Shown in pieces: positions 17,201 through 26,690 of a stretch of 64,000 nucleotides of DNA. The position numbers and the translations under genes are program-made. The stretch's first letter is position 1, and the number at the start of each line of letters is the position of its first letter. The DNA is from Sediminibacillus dalangtanensis (GTDB lineage Bacteria; Bacillota; Bacilli; Bacillales; Amphibacillaceae), in contig NZ_CP046956.1 of assembly GCF_017792025.1 (NCBI RefSeq), positions 1,736,001 through 1,800,000 of the forward strand, in the 5' to 3' direction. The notes under the pieces are model-generated. The model had not been told where the DNA came from, did not search any database, and worked only from the letters and a program-made list of their open reading frames with translations.

Positions 17201-20200
17201 ATGTTTCTAAAACGATTAGATACAGTAGGTTTTAAATCTTTCGCCGAACGGGTTTCCGTTGATTTTGTACCAGGTGTAACAGCGGTTGTCGGCCCTAACG
17301 GCAGTGGGAAAAGCAATATTACGGATGCGATTCGCTGGGTGCTTGGAGAACAGTCTGCCAAGTCACTGCGCGGTTCAAAGATGGAAGATATTATCTTTCA
17401 AGGAAGCGATTCGCGGAAAGCATTGAATATTGCGGAAGTAACCCTGACACTGGATAACAGTGACCAGGCGTTGCCGCTCGATTACCAGGAAGTGAGTGTG
17501 ACCAGAAGGGTTTACCGTTCGGGAGAAAGTGAATTCTTAATCAATAAACAGACTTGCCGGTTAAAGGATATCATTGATCTGTTTATGGATTCAGGGCTCG
17601 GAAGAGAAGCTTTTTCAATAATAAGCCAGGGAAAGGTCGAGGAGATTCTCAGTTCGAAACCTGAAGAGAGAAGGTCGATTTTTGAAGAGGCTGCAGGTGT
17701 ACTCAAGTATAAGCAGAGAAAGAAAAAGGCTGAATACAAGCTGGCAGAAACGCAGGAAAACCTTAACCGTATCGAAGATATCATCTATGAAATAGATGGC
17801 CAGCTTGAACCATTGAAGGAGCAGGCGGCGGTTGCGAAAGATTACTTGCAAAAGAAAGACGATTTAAAAAAAGTGGAGATCGCCCTTTTGATTGCTGAGA
17901 TTGAAGAGATGCATGGAAAATGGAAAGCGATATTGGCGGAAATAGAAATTCAAAAAGAGAAAGAAGTCGCTCTTCAAACAAGCATTCAACAAAAACAGGC
18001 TGATTTGGAAGAAGGACGTAGCCAAATTCAGGCACTGGATGAGTCTATTGAAGCGTTGCAAGAATCCCTTTTGGATTTGACAAAACAGCTTGAAAATTTA
18101 CAAGGTAAAAAAGAACTGAGTAATGAGCGTTTTAAGCATTTTGAGGATAACAAATCGAAATTAGAGGAAGAAAATGGCCAACTAAAAATACGGATGGACA
18201 AGCTGGAAACCGGTTTGGCAGAGGAACAAGAGAAGTTAGCCCGGCTGGAAGCCGAAAGACGTGAAACAAACAAAAGTCTGAAGCAGACTGCAGAATTGCT
18301 TACCACCTCGAAGCAGAACATAGAGGAGCAAATTGAAGAATTAAAAAGTGACTATATTGAAAAATTGAATGAACAGGCAGCAAAACGAAATGAGCGTCAG
18401 TCCATCGCCAGGCAGTTGGAGCAACTCAACCTGAAAAAGGACAATCAACAGGATAAATTCAAAGGCTTGATCAATGAAAGGGGAAAGCTGGAACAAAAGC
18501 TGGCTGATTTGCAGGCGGAACTGGCAGAGAGGACTGACAACCGGCAGGCAGCTGAACAGACTTATGAAAAACAGAGAAAAACCTTGGAAGCGGATAATGC
18601 AGCTTATCAAGAATTGCAGACAAAGCTTTATCAAGGGTATCAGTACATTGAAAAGTTAAAGTCAAAGAAAGAAATGCTCGAAGATATGAAGGAAGGGTAT
18701 CAAGGTTTTTTTCACGGGGTTAAAGAAGTTCTGAAGGCCAGAGAGGATAAAGAATTGACCGGAATCGACGGAGCCGTGATCGAATTGATCGATGTTCCAG
18801 CCAAGTTGATCCCGGCAGTCGAAACAGCGCTTGGAGGTCAAGCTCAGCATATTGTTATGGAAGATGAATCCAAAGCGAGAGCTGCGATTAACTGGCTAAA
18901 AAAGTATAACAAAGGCCGCGCGACCTTTTTGCCGATAACAGCCATTAAATCGAAATACATTCCCGGTGATTTGTTAGCGGGAGTGAAAAATCACCAAGGC
19001 TTTGTTGGTGTAGGAGCGGAGCTGGTTTCTTTCCAACAAAGACACAAGGGGATAGCAGAAAGTCTGTTGGGAAATGTGGTAATTGCGGATAACCTTAAGT
19101 CTGCAAACGAAATTGCTATTCGTCTGCATCGGAAGTTCCGAGTCGTGACGTTGGACGGAGACATCATTAACCCAGGCGGGTCGATGACTGGCGGAGCGAA
19201 GAAAAAATCGGGTCAATCCTTGTTTTCCCGTGAAAAAGACTTGCAGGAAGTGACAGACAAACTAAATGAATTTCAGCAAAAAGCGTTGGAATTTGAACAG
19301 AAGGTCAAGTCACGGAAACAAGCAAACGAAGAGTTGGAACAAGTGATGGAAAAGCAGCGTGAGGCAATAAGAGTAGCACAGCAACGAGAACAAGAAACAA
19401 GAACTGCCATGAAAGAAACGGAAGTAAATGTTGCTCATTACAACGAAAACTTAAAATTATACGATCAAGATACCAATCAATATGAAACAGATCTTTTTGA
19501 TTTGAAGCAACGGAACGCGAGATTGGAAGAGGAGTTAAGCGAGCTGGAAAGAACGCTGGAGGATCTCCAAGGTAAAATTGATGATTGTACCCGTAGGCAA
19601 TCCGATTATCAAGAAAACCAGGAGAAGTTGCAAGAGAGACATCAACGATTGCAAATATCCCTAGCTGAACAGGATGCCAACGTGAACAGTCAAAAAGAAA
19701 AATGCAAGACACTGAATCAGCAACTCGAAGAAACTAAACAGGCTTTCCGAGAAAACAAGGAACAATTGGAGAAAATGTTCGATTTTCAAAACAACCGTGA
19801 AACGGAAGAGGAAATTGACGCGAAGCTTGAAGAGAAACAAAAACAAAAGGATAAAGTGGCTGAATTGATTCAAGTACGACGTCAGGAACGTCTGAAAAGA
19901 ACGAAAAAGGCAGGCGATCAAGAACGGGAAATCAAAGAGAAAAATCGGATCCATCAGTCGCTGGCTCAGGATTTGCAGGATAAAGAGCTGAAAGCTGCCA
20001 GGTATGATGTCGAATTGGAAAACCGGCTGAACCATCTGCAAAACGAGTACGCGCTTAGCTATGAAAAAGCGGCTCAAGATTATGAAAAGGCAGAGGATAT
20101 CGATCAGGCAAAACAGTCGGTGAAGTTAATCAAACGTTCTATCGAAGAACTTGGTACTGTCAATCTTGGCGCGATTGATGAATATGAGCGGATCAGTGAA

Positions 20201-20767
20201 CGATATGAATTTCTTACAGAACAGCAGACAGATTTGGTACAGGCGAAGGATACGCTGTTCGGAGTTATTTCCGAGATGGATGGGGAAATGGTCAGGAGAT
20301 TCGAAACAACATTTATGCAAATCAAGGAAGAGTTTTCTATTGTCTTTTCCGCCTTGTTCGGAGGCGGGAGTGCAGAATTGAAATTGACGAATCCCGAAAA
20401 CATGCTGGAAACAGGCGTCGATATCATCGCAAGGCCACCTGGTAAAAAACTACAGCACTTAGGATTGCTTTCCGGGGGAGAAAGAGCTTTGACGGCGATC
20501 GCGCTGTTGTTTGCGATTTTGCGTGTCCGTCCGGTTCCGTTCTGTGTACTGGATGAAGTGGAGGCCGCTCTGGACGATGCAAATGTCAGCAGGTTTGCCA
20601 GGTATTTAAAGGAGTTTAGCGAAAAAACACAATTTATTGTGATTACCCACAGAAAGGGTACAATGGAGGAAGCGGACGTATTATACGGGGTAACCATGCA
20701 GGAGTCGGGAGTTTCCCGTCTTGTATCGGTCCGGCTGGAAGATGCGCCTGCATTAGTGAAAGCATAA
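17201..20767 (+). CDS. smc: Chromosome condensation ATPase SMC
   Basis: A protein of 1188 residues, the length of Bacillus Smc. The N-terminal ATPase half has GPNGSGKSNITDAIRW (Walker A). Two long coiled coils (about 165-500 and 670-1020) flank a hinge around 505-660 (KELTGIDGAVIELIDVPAKL). The C-terminal half has LSGGERALTAIA (signature) and VLDEVEAALDD (Walker B). ATG 17201 is chosen over an upstream in-frame ATG at 17096 because TAGGAG lies near it and MFLKRLDTVGFKSF is the conserved start. With ScpAB, not in the window, it organises the chromosome. Confidence 0.97.
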   Translation: MFLKRLDTVGFKSFAERVSVDFVPGVTAVVGPNGSGKSNITDAIRWVLGEQSAKSLRGSKMEDIIFQGSDSRKALNIAEVTLTLDNSDQALPLDYQEVSVTRRVYRSGESEFLINKQTCRLKDIIDLFMDSGLGREAFSIISQGKVEEILSSKPEERRSIFEEAAGVLKYKQRKKKAEYKLAETQENLNRIEDIIYEIDGQLEPLKEQAAVAKDYLQKKDDLKKVEIALLIAEIEEMHGKWKAILAEIEIQKEKEVALQTSIQQKQADLEEGRSQIQALDESIEALQESLLDLTKQLENLQGKKELSNERFKHFEDNKSKLEEENGQLKIRMDKLETGLAEEQEKLARLEAERRETNKSLKQTAELLTTSKQNIEEQIEELKSDYIEKLNEQAAKRNERQSIARQLEQLNLKKDNQQDKFKGLINERGKLEQKLADLQAELAERTDNRQAAEQTYEKQRKTLEADNAAYQELQTKLYQGYQYIEKLKSKKEMLEDMKEGYQGFFHGVKEVLKAREDKELTGIDGAVIELIDVPAKLIPAVETALGGQAQHIVMEDESKARAAINWLKKYNKGRATFLPITAIKSKYIPGDLLAGVKNHQGFVGVGAELVSFQQRHKGIAESLLGNVVIADNLKSANEIAIRLHRKFRVVTLDGDIINPGGSMTGGAKKKSGQSLFSREKDLQEVTDKLNEFQQKALEFEQKVKSRKQANEELEQVMEKQREAIRVAQQREQETRTAMKETEVNVAHYNENLKLYDQDTNQYETDLFDLKQRNARLEEELSELERTLEDLQGKIDDCTRRQSDYQENQEKLQERHQRLQISLAEQDANVNSQKEKCKTLNQQLEETKQAFRENKEQLEKMFDFQNNRETEEEIDAKLEEKQKQKDKVAELIQVRRQERLKRTKKAGDQEREIKEKNRIHQSLAQDLQDKELKAARYDVELENRLNHLQNEYALSYEKAAQDYEKAEDIDQAKQSVKLIKRSIEELGTVNLGAIDEYERISERYEFLTEQQTDLVQAKDTLFGVISEMDGEMVRRFETTFMQIKEEFSIVFSALFGGGSAELKLTNPENMLETGVDIIARPPGKKLQHLGLLSGGERALTAIALLFAILRVRPVPFCVLDEVEAALDDANVSRFARYLKEFSEKTQFIVITHRKGTMEEADVLYGVTMQESGVSRLVSVRLEDAPALVKA

Positions 20768-20789
20768 ATGCACTAGAAAGGAAGGTATT

Positions 20790-21794
20790 ATGAGCTTTTT
20801 TAAGAAACTAAAAGAAAAATTCAGCGGTGATACTGCTGATCAACAAGAGGCCCAGCCTGAAACGTATAAAGAAGGGCTTTCCAAGACGAGAAGCTCTTTT
20901 TCCAGCAAAATAAATGACCTAGTTGCACGTTATCGTAAGGTGGATGAGGACTTTTTTGAAGACCTGGAAGAAATATTAATTTCGGCAGATGTAGGCGTTA
21001 CGGCTGTAATGGATCTTATCGATGAATTGAAAATGGAAGTGAAACGCAGAAACATTAAAGACAGTGGAGAAATGAAAGAAGTCATTTCTGAAAAGCTGGT
21101 CGAAATCTATTATGGGGAGAAAGACGGAGACACGGCAAAATTGCAGTTGAAAGAAGATGGACTGTCTGTCATTTTATTTGTCGGGGTCAATGGCGTCGGA
21201 AAAACGACGACCATAGGAAAAATGGCTCACCAATTGAAACAAGAAGGAAAAAAAGTAATCATGGCAGCAGGTGACACCTTCCGTGCCGGAGCGATTGAGC
21301 AGTTGGAAGTCTGGGGGGAAAGAGCCGGGGTTGATGTGATCAAGCATAATGCTGGGAGTGACCCGGCTGCAGTAGTTTACGATGGCATCCAGGCAGCGAG
21401 ATCCAGAGGGGCCGATGTTTTACTGTGTGATACGGCTGGACGATTGCAGAACAAAGTCAATTTGATGAATGAACTTGCCAAAGTGAAAAAAGTCATTTCC
21501 AGAGAAGTTCCAGACGGCCCGCAAGAGGTGCTGCTTGTCCTCGATGCCACCACAGGTCAGAATGCGATGAGCCAGGCCAAAACCTTTTCGGAAGCGACGG
21601 ACGTGTCAGGAATCGTTCTGACCAAGTTGGATGGTACGGCAAAAGGTGGCATTGTACTTGCTATTCGAAATGAATTACAGATACCAGTAAAGTTTGTCGG
21701 CTTAGGTGAGAAAGTGACTGATTTACAGTCTTTCGATGCGCACGCCTTTGTTTACGGATTGTTTGCAGATATGCTGGAAGAGGAAACATCTTGA
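20790..21794 (+). CDS. ftsY: Signal recognition particle receptor FtsY
   Basis: This 334-residue SRP GTPase docks ribosome-SRP complexes at the membrane. A short charged N-terminal A region (about 1-45) precedes the N domain and the G domain with GVNGVGKTTTIGK, DTFRAGAIEQL, DTAGRLQNK, and TKLDGTAKGG. The short A region is usual for Firmicutes. It follows smc by 22 bases and precedes ylxM-ffh, so both SRP GTPases are made together. Confidence 0.97.
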   Translation: MSFFKKLKEKFSGDTADQQEAQPETYKEGLSKTRSSFSSKINDLVARYRKVDEDFFEDLEEILISADVGVTAVMDLIDELKMEVKRRNIKDSGEMKEVISEKLVEIYYGEKDGDTAKLQLKEDGLSVILFVGVNGVGKTTTIGKMAHQLKQEGKKVIMAAGDTFRAGAIEQLEVWGERAGVDVIKHNAGSDPAAVVYDGIQAARSRGADVLLCDTAGRLQNKVNLMNELAKVKKVISREVPDGPQEVLLVLDATTGQNAMSQAKTFSEATDVSGIVLTKLDGTAKGGIVLAIRNELQIPVKFVGLGEKVTDLQSFDAHAFVYGLFADMLEEETS

Positions 21795-21860
21795 CACGAC
21801 CTAAGAATGTTAGGTAGTATTTCATTGTAAAGGCATTTCACTTAACAAGGAGTGCTCGCT

Positions 21861-22187
21861 TTGCTGGAAAAAACGACAAGAATTAATTTTCTATTTGACT
21901 TTTATCAGGAATTGCTGACGCCAAAACAGCGAAATTACATGGAACTGTACTATTTGGAGGATTATTCACTCGGCGAGATCTCTGAAACATTTGAAGTTTC
22001 ACGACAAGCCGTGTACGATAATATCCGACGTACGGAATCGATGCTGGAAGCTTATGAGGATAAGCTCCATTTGTATAAGAAGTTTTCAGAGCGAACCCAG
22101 TTGCTGGAGCAGCTGGAACAAGCGCTGAAAGGAAATCAGTTAACTACTTTAAGGGAATTGGTTGATTCACTTAAAGAATTAGATTAA
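21861..22187 (+). CDS. ylxM: YlxM family HTH protein (SRP-associated)
   Basis: This 108-residue protein has a sigma-70 region-4-like helix-turn-helix ([23 protein letters not shown]). In relatives it binds SRP components, and in streptococci it modulates SRP GTPase activity. TTG 21861 is preferred because AAGGAG is eight bases upstream, and it gives an N terminus [14 protein letters not shown] like the family. GTG 21852 would overlap the ribosome site. It is encoded between ftsY and ffh, the conserved place. Confidence 0.93.
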   Translation: MLEKTTRINFLFDFYQELLTPKQRNYMELYYLEDYSLGEISETFEVSRQAVYDNIRRTESMLEAYEDKLHLYKKFSERTQLLEQLEQALKGNQLTTLRELVDSLKELD

Positions 22188-22200
22188 GGGGGCTCCTTCT

Positions 22201-23544
22201 ATGGCATTTGAAGGCTTGGCCGAACGCCTGCAAGGGACAATCCAACGTATCAAGGGAAAAGGGAAAGTCACGGAGCAGGATGTAAAGGAAATGACAAGAG
22301 AAGTACGGCTTGCTTTATTGGAAGCAGATGTCAACTTCAAAGTCGTGAAAGATTTTGTCAAACGCATTAAAGAACGTGCAGTCGGGCAGGAAGTAATGGA
22401 AAGTCTGACGCCCGGCCAGCAGGTAATCAAAGTAGTAAGGGACGAACTGACGGAGCTGATGGGAGGCGAGCAAAGCAAAATAGCAGTAGCCGACCGTCCG
22501 CCAACCGTGATTATGATGGTTGGTCTTCAGGGGGCAGGTAAAACGACTACCACTGGGAAGCTTGCGAACTTACTCCGTAAAAAATATAATAGGAATCCGC
22601 TTTTGGTTGCAGCGGATGTTTATCGACCGGCTGCTATTAACCAGTTGGAAACATTGGGCAAGCAATTGAGCATGCCGGTGTTCTCTCTGGGTACAGATGC
22701 AAATCCAGTCGATATTGCCAATCAGGCTATCGAACAAGCAAAGGCGGAACATCAGGATTACGTTATCATTGATACGGCAGGCCGTCTGCATGTCGACAAT
22801 GAATTAATGGACGAACTGGATCAAATCAAGTCCAATGTAAAACCGGATGAAATCTTCTTGGTAGTTGACGCGATGACAGGACAAGATGCTGTCAATGTAG
22901 CGGAAAGCTTCAACGAACAGCTCGATGTCACGGGTGTAGTATTGACGAAATTGGATGGCGACACGCGTGGCGGCGCTGCCTTATCGATTAAAGCTGTTAC
23001 AGACAAACCGATTAAATTTGCCGGGATGGGAGAAAAACTAGATGAGTTGGAAGCATTTCATCCAGAACGGATGGCTTCTAGAATCTTGGGTATGGGCGAC
23101 GTTCTTTCGCTGATCGAAAAAGCACAAGATACAGTGGATGAGAACAAAGCCAAGGAATTGGAAGAAAAGATGCGATCTGCGTCCTTCACATTTGATGACT
23201 TCCTGGAGCAAATGGGACAGGTCCGAAATATGGGACCTTTGGAAGACTTAATCGGTATGCTCCCTGGCGCAAATAAAATGAAGGGTTTAAAGAATGTTCA
23301 ATTCGATGAAAAACAACTTTCCCATGTCGAAGCGATCATCCAGTCCATGACAAAACAGGAACGGCAGGACCCCGGGGTCATGAACGCCAGCCGGAAGAAG
23401 CGGATTGCTAAAGGTGCCGGAAGATCGGTGTCGGAAGTCAATCGACTGCTCAAACAATTTGAAGAAATGAAGAAAATGATGAAGCAGATGACCAACATGC
23501 AAAAAGGGAAAAAAGGCAAAGGAATGAAATTTCCGTTCATGTAA
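22201..23544 (+). CDS. ffh: Signal recognition particle protein Ffh
   Basis: A 447-residue GTPase that recognises signal sequences in complex with scRNA. NG domain motifs are GLQGAGKTTTTGK, ADVYRPAAINQL, DTAGRLHVD and TKLDGDTRGG. The M domain (about 300-430) is rich in methionine and contains SRKKRIAKGAGRSV, the RNA-binding helix-turn-helix. The Met/Lys-rich tail (KKMMKQMTNMQKGKKG) is typical. It follows ylxM by 13 bases. Confidence 0.98.
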   Translation: MAFEGLAERLQGTIQRIKGKGKVTEQDVKEMTREVRLALLEADVNFKVVKDFVKRIKERAVGQEVMESLTPGQQVIKVVRDELTELMGGEQSKIAVADRPPTVIMMVGLQGAGKTTTTGKLANLLRKKYNRNPLLVAADVYRPAAINQLETLGKQLSMPVFSLGTDANPVDIANQAIEQAKAEHQDYVIIDTAGRLHVDNELMDELDQIKSNVKPDEIFLVVDAMTGQDAVNVAESFNEQLDVTGVVLTKLDGDTRGGAALSIKAVTDKPIKFAGMGEKLDELEAFHPERMASRILGMGDVLSLIEKAQDTVDENKAKELEEKMRSASFTFDDFLEQMGQVRNMGPLEDLIGMLPGANKMKGLKNVQFDEKQLSHVEAIIQSMTKQERQDPGVMNASRKKRIAKGAGRSVSEVNRLLKQFEEMKKMMKQMTNMQKGKKGKGMKFPFM

Positions 23545-23555
23545 TGGAAAAACCC

Positions 23556-23584
23556 TTTACAGACAAATGAACATCTGATAGAAT
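23556..23584 (+). promoter_or_regulatory. SigA promoter of rpsP
   Basis: TTTACA (23556-23561) and TAGAAT (23579-23584) with 17-base spacing, 40 bases before rpsP. It allows separate transcription of the ribosomal protein gene from ffh. Confidence 0.65.
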
Positions 23585-23626
23585 CTAAACTTGTGATAAG
23601 CAATATAAATGATGGAGGTGCAAGAC

Positions 23627-23899
23627 ATGGCTGTTAAAATTCGTTTAAAGCGTATGGGTTCAAAAAGAAATCCATTTTATCGTGTAGTAGTAGCTGATTC
23701 ACGTTCTCCTCGTGACGGACGTTTTATTGAACAAATTGGCACTTACAATCCGGTAGCCAATCCGGTTGAAGTAAAACTAGATGAAGATAAGGCGCTTGAC
23801 TGGATGACTAAAGGCGCTAAGCCTAGTGATACAGTACGTAACCTTTTCTCAAAAGAAGGCATCATGACGAAATTCCACGATACGAAAAACCAAAAGTAA
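23627..23899 (+). CDS. rpsP: 30S ribosomal protein S16
   Basis: This 90-residue protein begins [20 protein letters not shown], the S16 signature, followed by [25 protein letters not shown] 23627 has GATGGAGGTG upstream; the extra six codons from 23609 are not part of the family. It is the first gene of the rpsP-khpA pair, with its own promoter. Confidence 0.98.
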   Translation: MAVKIRLKRMGSKRNPFYRVVVADSRSPRDGRFIEQIGTYNPVANPVEVKLDEDKALDWMTKGAKPSDTVRNLFSKEGIMTKFHDTKNQK

Positions 23900-23913
23900 A
23901 GTAGAGTGATATC

Positions 23914-24141
23914 ATGAAAGCCTTAATCGAAACGATGGTGGCTCCGTTGGTCGATCATCCGGAAGATGTCCAGGTGACAGTCAAGGAAGACGATGAAAGA
24001 TTGACTTACCATCTAACTGTCAATCAGGATGATGTCGGAAAAGTAATCGGGAAAAACGGACGAATCGCAAAAGCTGTTCGGACGGTTGTTTATGCAGCCG
24101 GTTCGGATGAAACAAAGCGAATCTATTTGGATATCATGTAA
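23914..24141 (+). CDS. khpA: KH-domain RNA-binding protein KhpA (YlqC)
   Basis: A 75-residue single KH-domain protein with the RNA-binding loop in GKVIGKNGRIAKAVRT. KhpA forms a complex with KhpB (Jag/EloR) and acts on RNA and cell elongation in streptococci. The location between rpsP and the rimM/trmD genes is conserved. A terminator begins at its stop codon. Confidence 0.95.
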   Translation: MKALIETMVAPLVDHPEDVQVTVKEDDERLTYHLTVNQDDVGKVIGKNGRIAKAVRTVVYAAGSDETKRIYLDIM

Positions 24142-24144
24142 AAA

Positions 24145-24171
24145 GGGGAAGGGGGAACCTTTCCCTTTTTT
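24145..24171 (+). terminator. Intrinsic terminator after khpA
   Basis: GGGGAAGG (24145-24152) pairs with CCTTTCCC (24158-24165), then six T. It separates rpsP-khpA from ylqD-rimM-trmD. Confidence 0.85.
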
Positions 24172-24334
24172 CCAAATTCATAAAAGTTGTCATCCTTTTT
24201 TTCCTGCCTCACTAGAACAAGCCTGGTCTCGGGGACAGCTTTTAATAGGTCTTTTGAACAGGGTACGACCAGTAATCCATTTCGAGCCAGTGATATGTGG
24301 CTTGGGATATATGGAGGAAAGGCAGGGGCTGGTA

Positions 24335-24721
24335 TTGAAAATAATTCGTAAAATTCCTGTCAAGCAGGTAATAACGGAGAGAAGCAAGGAAAGACTGGTG
24401 AAACAGTTTAACCAAAATAAACAGCAGCTTGAACAAGAGTGTCAACAACTGCAATTTGAACAGCGGAAACTACAAAATAAAAAAGGAGTTTCCAAACATG
24501 AAGTAGCCAAACGGTTCCAACAGGAAATAAAAAAGCGCAAAGACAAAATCAAGTGGATAGAATTTCAATTGGAGCAGTTGGACATCCTGCCTATTGGCAG
24601 TGAAATAACAGAAGAAGAAGTTGAAACTCTTGTTGAAGTTGAAGAAGGATCTAACTGGAGTGACATTTCCGATAACAAAGCAATCATCGTGAAAGATGGC
24701 ATCGTGATCCAAATTACATAG
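24335..24721 (+). CDS. ylqD: YlqD family protein
   Basis: A 128-residue protein, the same length as B. subtilis YlqD, with IPVKQVITERSKERL near the start, a long coiled coil (about 20-80) and ILPIGSEITEEEVE afterward. The function is unknown; conservation next to rimM-trmD suggests a link to RNA or ribosome maturation, which is inference. TTG 24335 is chosen, with AGGGG six bases upstream. Longer in-frame starts would run through the khpA terminator. About 160 bases between the terminator and this start hold no clear promoter. Confidence 0.85.
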   Translation: MKIIRKIPVKQVITERSKERLVKQFNQNKQQLEQECQQLQFEQRKLQNKKGVSKHEVAKRFQQEIKKRKDKIKWIEFQLEQLDILPIGSEITEEEVETLVEVEEGSNWSDISDNKAIIVKDGIVIQIT

Positions 24722-24732
24722 CAGGTGAAGAT

Positions 24733-25251
24733 ATGAGCGAAGAAATGTACAATGTAGGAAAAATTGTAAATACCCACGGGATAAAGGGAGAAGTAAAGGT
24801 AGTGCGGATTACCGATTTTGATGAACGATTTGAAACTGGAAGCAGGTTATACTGGTCTGATGGCCAAGGCAGCCAGATAGCCCTTACTGTTGATGGTCAC
24901 CGCAGGCATAAAAACTTTGATTTATTGCACTTCTCCGGCTATGATTCCCTTAATGATGCAGAAGCCTTAAAAAATGGCGTGCTTCAAGTAAGGGAAGAGC
25001 AACTGGCGCCCTTAGAAGAAGGCGAATTTTATTACCACGAAATCATTGGCTGCGAAGTTTATACGACGAATGGAGAATTCCTTGGGAAAATCAAAGAAAT
25101 TTTATCACCAGGTGCCAATGATGTATGGGTGACCAGCAGAAAAGGAAAAAAAGATTTATTGATTCCTTATATAGAGGATATTGTTAAAACCATTGAGGTC
25201 GACCAAAAGCGGGTAACCATAGAGCCGATGGAGGGACTGCTTGACGAATGA
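24733..25251 (+). CDS. rimM: Ribosome maturation factor RimM
   Basis: This 172-residue protein assists late 30S assembly by binding S19. The N-terminal RimM domain begins [18 protein letters not shown], and a PRC-barrel follows (about 95-170) with [13 protein letters not shown] and [17 protein letters not shown]. Its stop overlaps the trmD start by four bases (ATGA), giving translational coupling. Confidence 0.96.
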   Translation: MSEEMYNVGKIVNTHGIKGEVKVVRITDFDERFETGSRLYWSDGQGSQIALTVDGHRRHKNFDLLHFSGYDSLNDAEALKNGVLQVREEQLAPLEEGEFYYHEIIGCEVYTTNGEFLGKIKEILSPGANDVWVTSRKGKKDLLIPYIEDIVKTIEVDQKRVTIEPMEGLLDE

Positions 25252-25988
25252 AAATAGATATACTGACGCTGTTCCCGGAGATGTTTGACGGAGTAATGAA
25301 CCATTCGATTTTAAAAAAAGCACAGGAATCAGGAGCATTTCAATATCGCTTGGTCAATTTCCGTGAATATTCACAAAATAAGCATAAAAAGGTGGATGAC
25401 TATCCATACGGAGGTGGAGCTGGAATGGTTCTCACCCCTCAGCCCGTATTCGACGCTGTGGAAGACTTGTCGGCAGATCGGTCAGATAAAAGGGCGGAAC
25501 CACGTGTGGTGCTAATGTGTCCCCAAGGGGAGCCTTATAATCAGGCAAAAGCGATGGAACTCGCAAACGAGGAGCATCTAATTTTTATTTGCGGGCATTA
25601 TGAGGGTTATGACGAAAGGATCCGTGAACATATCGCAACCGATGAAATATCGATTGGTGATTATGTCCTGACAGGTGGAGAATTGGGTGCGATGGTGGTT
25701 ATTGACAGTGTGGTCCGATTGCTTCCAGGCGTTCTTGGTAATGAATCATCTGCTCCGGAAGATTCATTTTCCACCGGCTTACTCGAGCATCCCCATTATA
25801 CCAGACCGCTTGATTTTCGCGGTATGCGGGTGCCGGATGTACTGGTATCAGGGAACCACGGCAAGATTGAGGAATGGAGACGCCTGCAATCTTTGAAACG
25901 TACTTATCAGCGGCGCAAGGATTTGCTTGATGGGTTTCAATTGACCGACAAAGAAAGACAATGGCTGGAAGGTTTGAATGACGAATAA
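25248..25988 (+). CDS. trmD: tRNA (guanine-N1-)-methyltransferase TrmD
   Basis: A 246-residue SPOUT enzyme that methylates G37 in tRNAs to prevent frameshifting. The family start [13 protein letters not shown] and the knot residues in [13 protein letters not shown] and [15 protein letters not shown] are visible, as is the C-terminal tRNA-binding domain with [11 protein letters not shown]. It overlaps rimM by four bases and precedes rplS. Confidence 0.98.
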   Translation: MKIDILTLFPEMFDGVMNHSILKKAQESGAFQYRLVNFREYSQNKHKKVDDYPYGGGAGMVLTPQPVFDAVEDLSADRSDKRAEPRVVLMCPQGEPYNQAKAMELANEEHLIFICGHYEGYDERIREHIATDEISIGDYVLTGGELGAMVVIDSVVRLLPGVLGNESSAPEDSFSTGLLEHPHYTRPLDFRGMRVPDVLVSGNHGKIEEWRRLQSLKRTYQRRKDLLDGFQLTDKERQWLEGLNDE

Positions 25989-26051
25989 TTGAACTAGAAT
26001 ATACTGGTTGGTCGATTGTTGAATCTATTTCCGGGAATCATCAATAAATAG

Positions 26052-26080
26052 TTGAAGTAGACGGTATGATATGGTATATT
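26052..26080 (+). promoter_or_regulatory. SigA promoter of rplS
   Basis: TTGAAG (26052-26057) and TATATT (26075-26080) are 17 bases apart. The predicted start is about ten bases before the first helix of the L19 leader. Confidence 0.7.
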
Positions 26081-26090
26081 ATTTGTTGTG

Positions 26091-26160
26091 CTTAAACGAA
26101 AGTTTAAGCTGGATAAACAATGTTCCGCTGTCTTTATTCTTAAGTTAAGAACGTTGGTTT
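26091..26160 (+). promoter_or_regulatory. Ribosomal protein L19 leader (autoregulatory RNA)
   Basis: The rplS leader has a perfect hairpin CTTAAAC-GAAA-GTTTAAG (26091-26108) with a GNRA loop. A second helix follows: AAACAATGTTC (26115-26125) with GAACGTTGGTTT (26149-26160), one bulged G. The architecture and position match the L19 leader family known from Firmicutes, which is thought to bind excess L19. The family assignment is from memory of the motif; the pairings are observed. Confidence 0.65.
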
Positions 26161-26177
26161 GGAAGGAGTGTAACAGG

Positions 26178-26522
26178 ATGCAAAATATTCTAGAAGAAGT
26201 GACAAGAGAACAGCTTCGCACTGATCATCCTGATTTTCGCCCTGGTGATACGGTAAAAGTCCACGTTAAAGTAGTGGAAGGAAACCGTGAACGTATCCAG
26301 GTTTTCGAAGGCGTTGTAATCAAGCGTCAAAACGGCGGAATCAGCGAAACTTTCACTGTTCGTAAGATTTCTTACGGCGTAGGCGTTGAACGTACTTTTC
26401 CAGTACATTCACCGCGCATTGATAAGATTGAAGTGAGCCGCCGCGGTAAAGTACGTCGTGCGAAACTTTACTATCTACGCAACCTGCGTGGTAAAGCTGC
26501 ACGTATTAAAGAAATCCGCTAA
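26178..26522 (+). CDS. rplS: 50S ribosomal protein L19
   Basis: This 114-residue protein contains [30 protein letters not shown] and ends [18 protein letters not shown], both hallmarks of L19. ATG 26178 has GGAAGGAG upstream. A longer frame from 26088 would start inside the leader RNA. It has its own promoter and terminator, so it is transcribed mostly as one gene. Confidence 0.98.
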   Translation: MQNILEEVTREQLRTDHPDFRPGDTVKVHVKVVEGNRERIQVFEGVVIKRQNGGISETFTVRKISYGVGVERTFPVHSPRIDKIEVSRRGKVRRAKLYYLRNLRGKAARIKEIR

Positions 26523-26534
26523 TTTGAATGCAGG

Positions 26535-26566
26535 AAAGGAGCTTGAAAAGTCAAGCTCCTTTTTTC
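26535..26566 (+). terminator. Intrinsic terminator after rplS
   Basis: AAAGGAGCTTGA (26535-26546), loop AAAG, complement at 26551-26562, and a T run. Strong, symmetric stem. Confidence 0.92.
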
Positions 26567-26601
26567 TACTTAAAATAGGTAATTAGACTGGTTTGCTGAA
26601 A

Positions 26602-26630
26602 TTGAAAAATAGACAATCGGGTGGTATAAG
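26602..26630 (+). promoter_or_regulatory. SigA promoter of lepB
   Basis: TTGAAA (26602-26607) and TATAAG (26625-26630), 17 bases apart, 60 bases before lepB. A small inverted repeat GCTTTAA/TTAAAGC (26651-26657 and 26664-26670) lies in the leader. Confidence 0.6.
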
Positions 26631-26690
26631 TTACCTGTCGACCGGTTACTGCTTTAAGCCGGATTAAAGCTGTTTTATGGAGGGAAGATA

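Noticed and set aside
24086..24334. Upstream extension of ylqD overlapping khpA
   Set aside because: It would cross the khpA terminator; family length (128 residues) fits the TTG at 24335.
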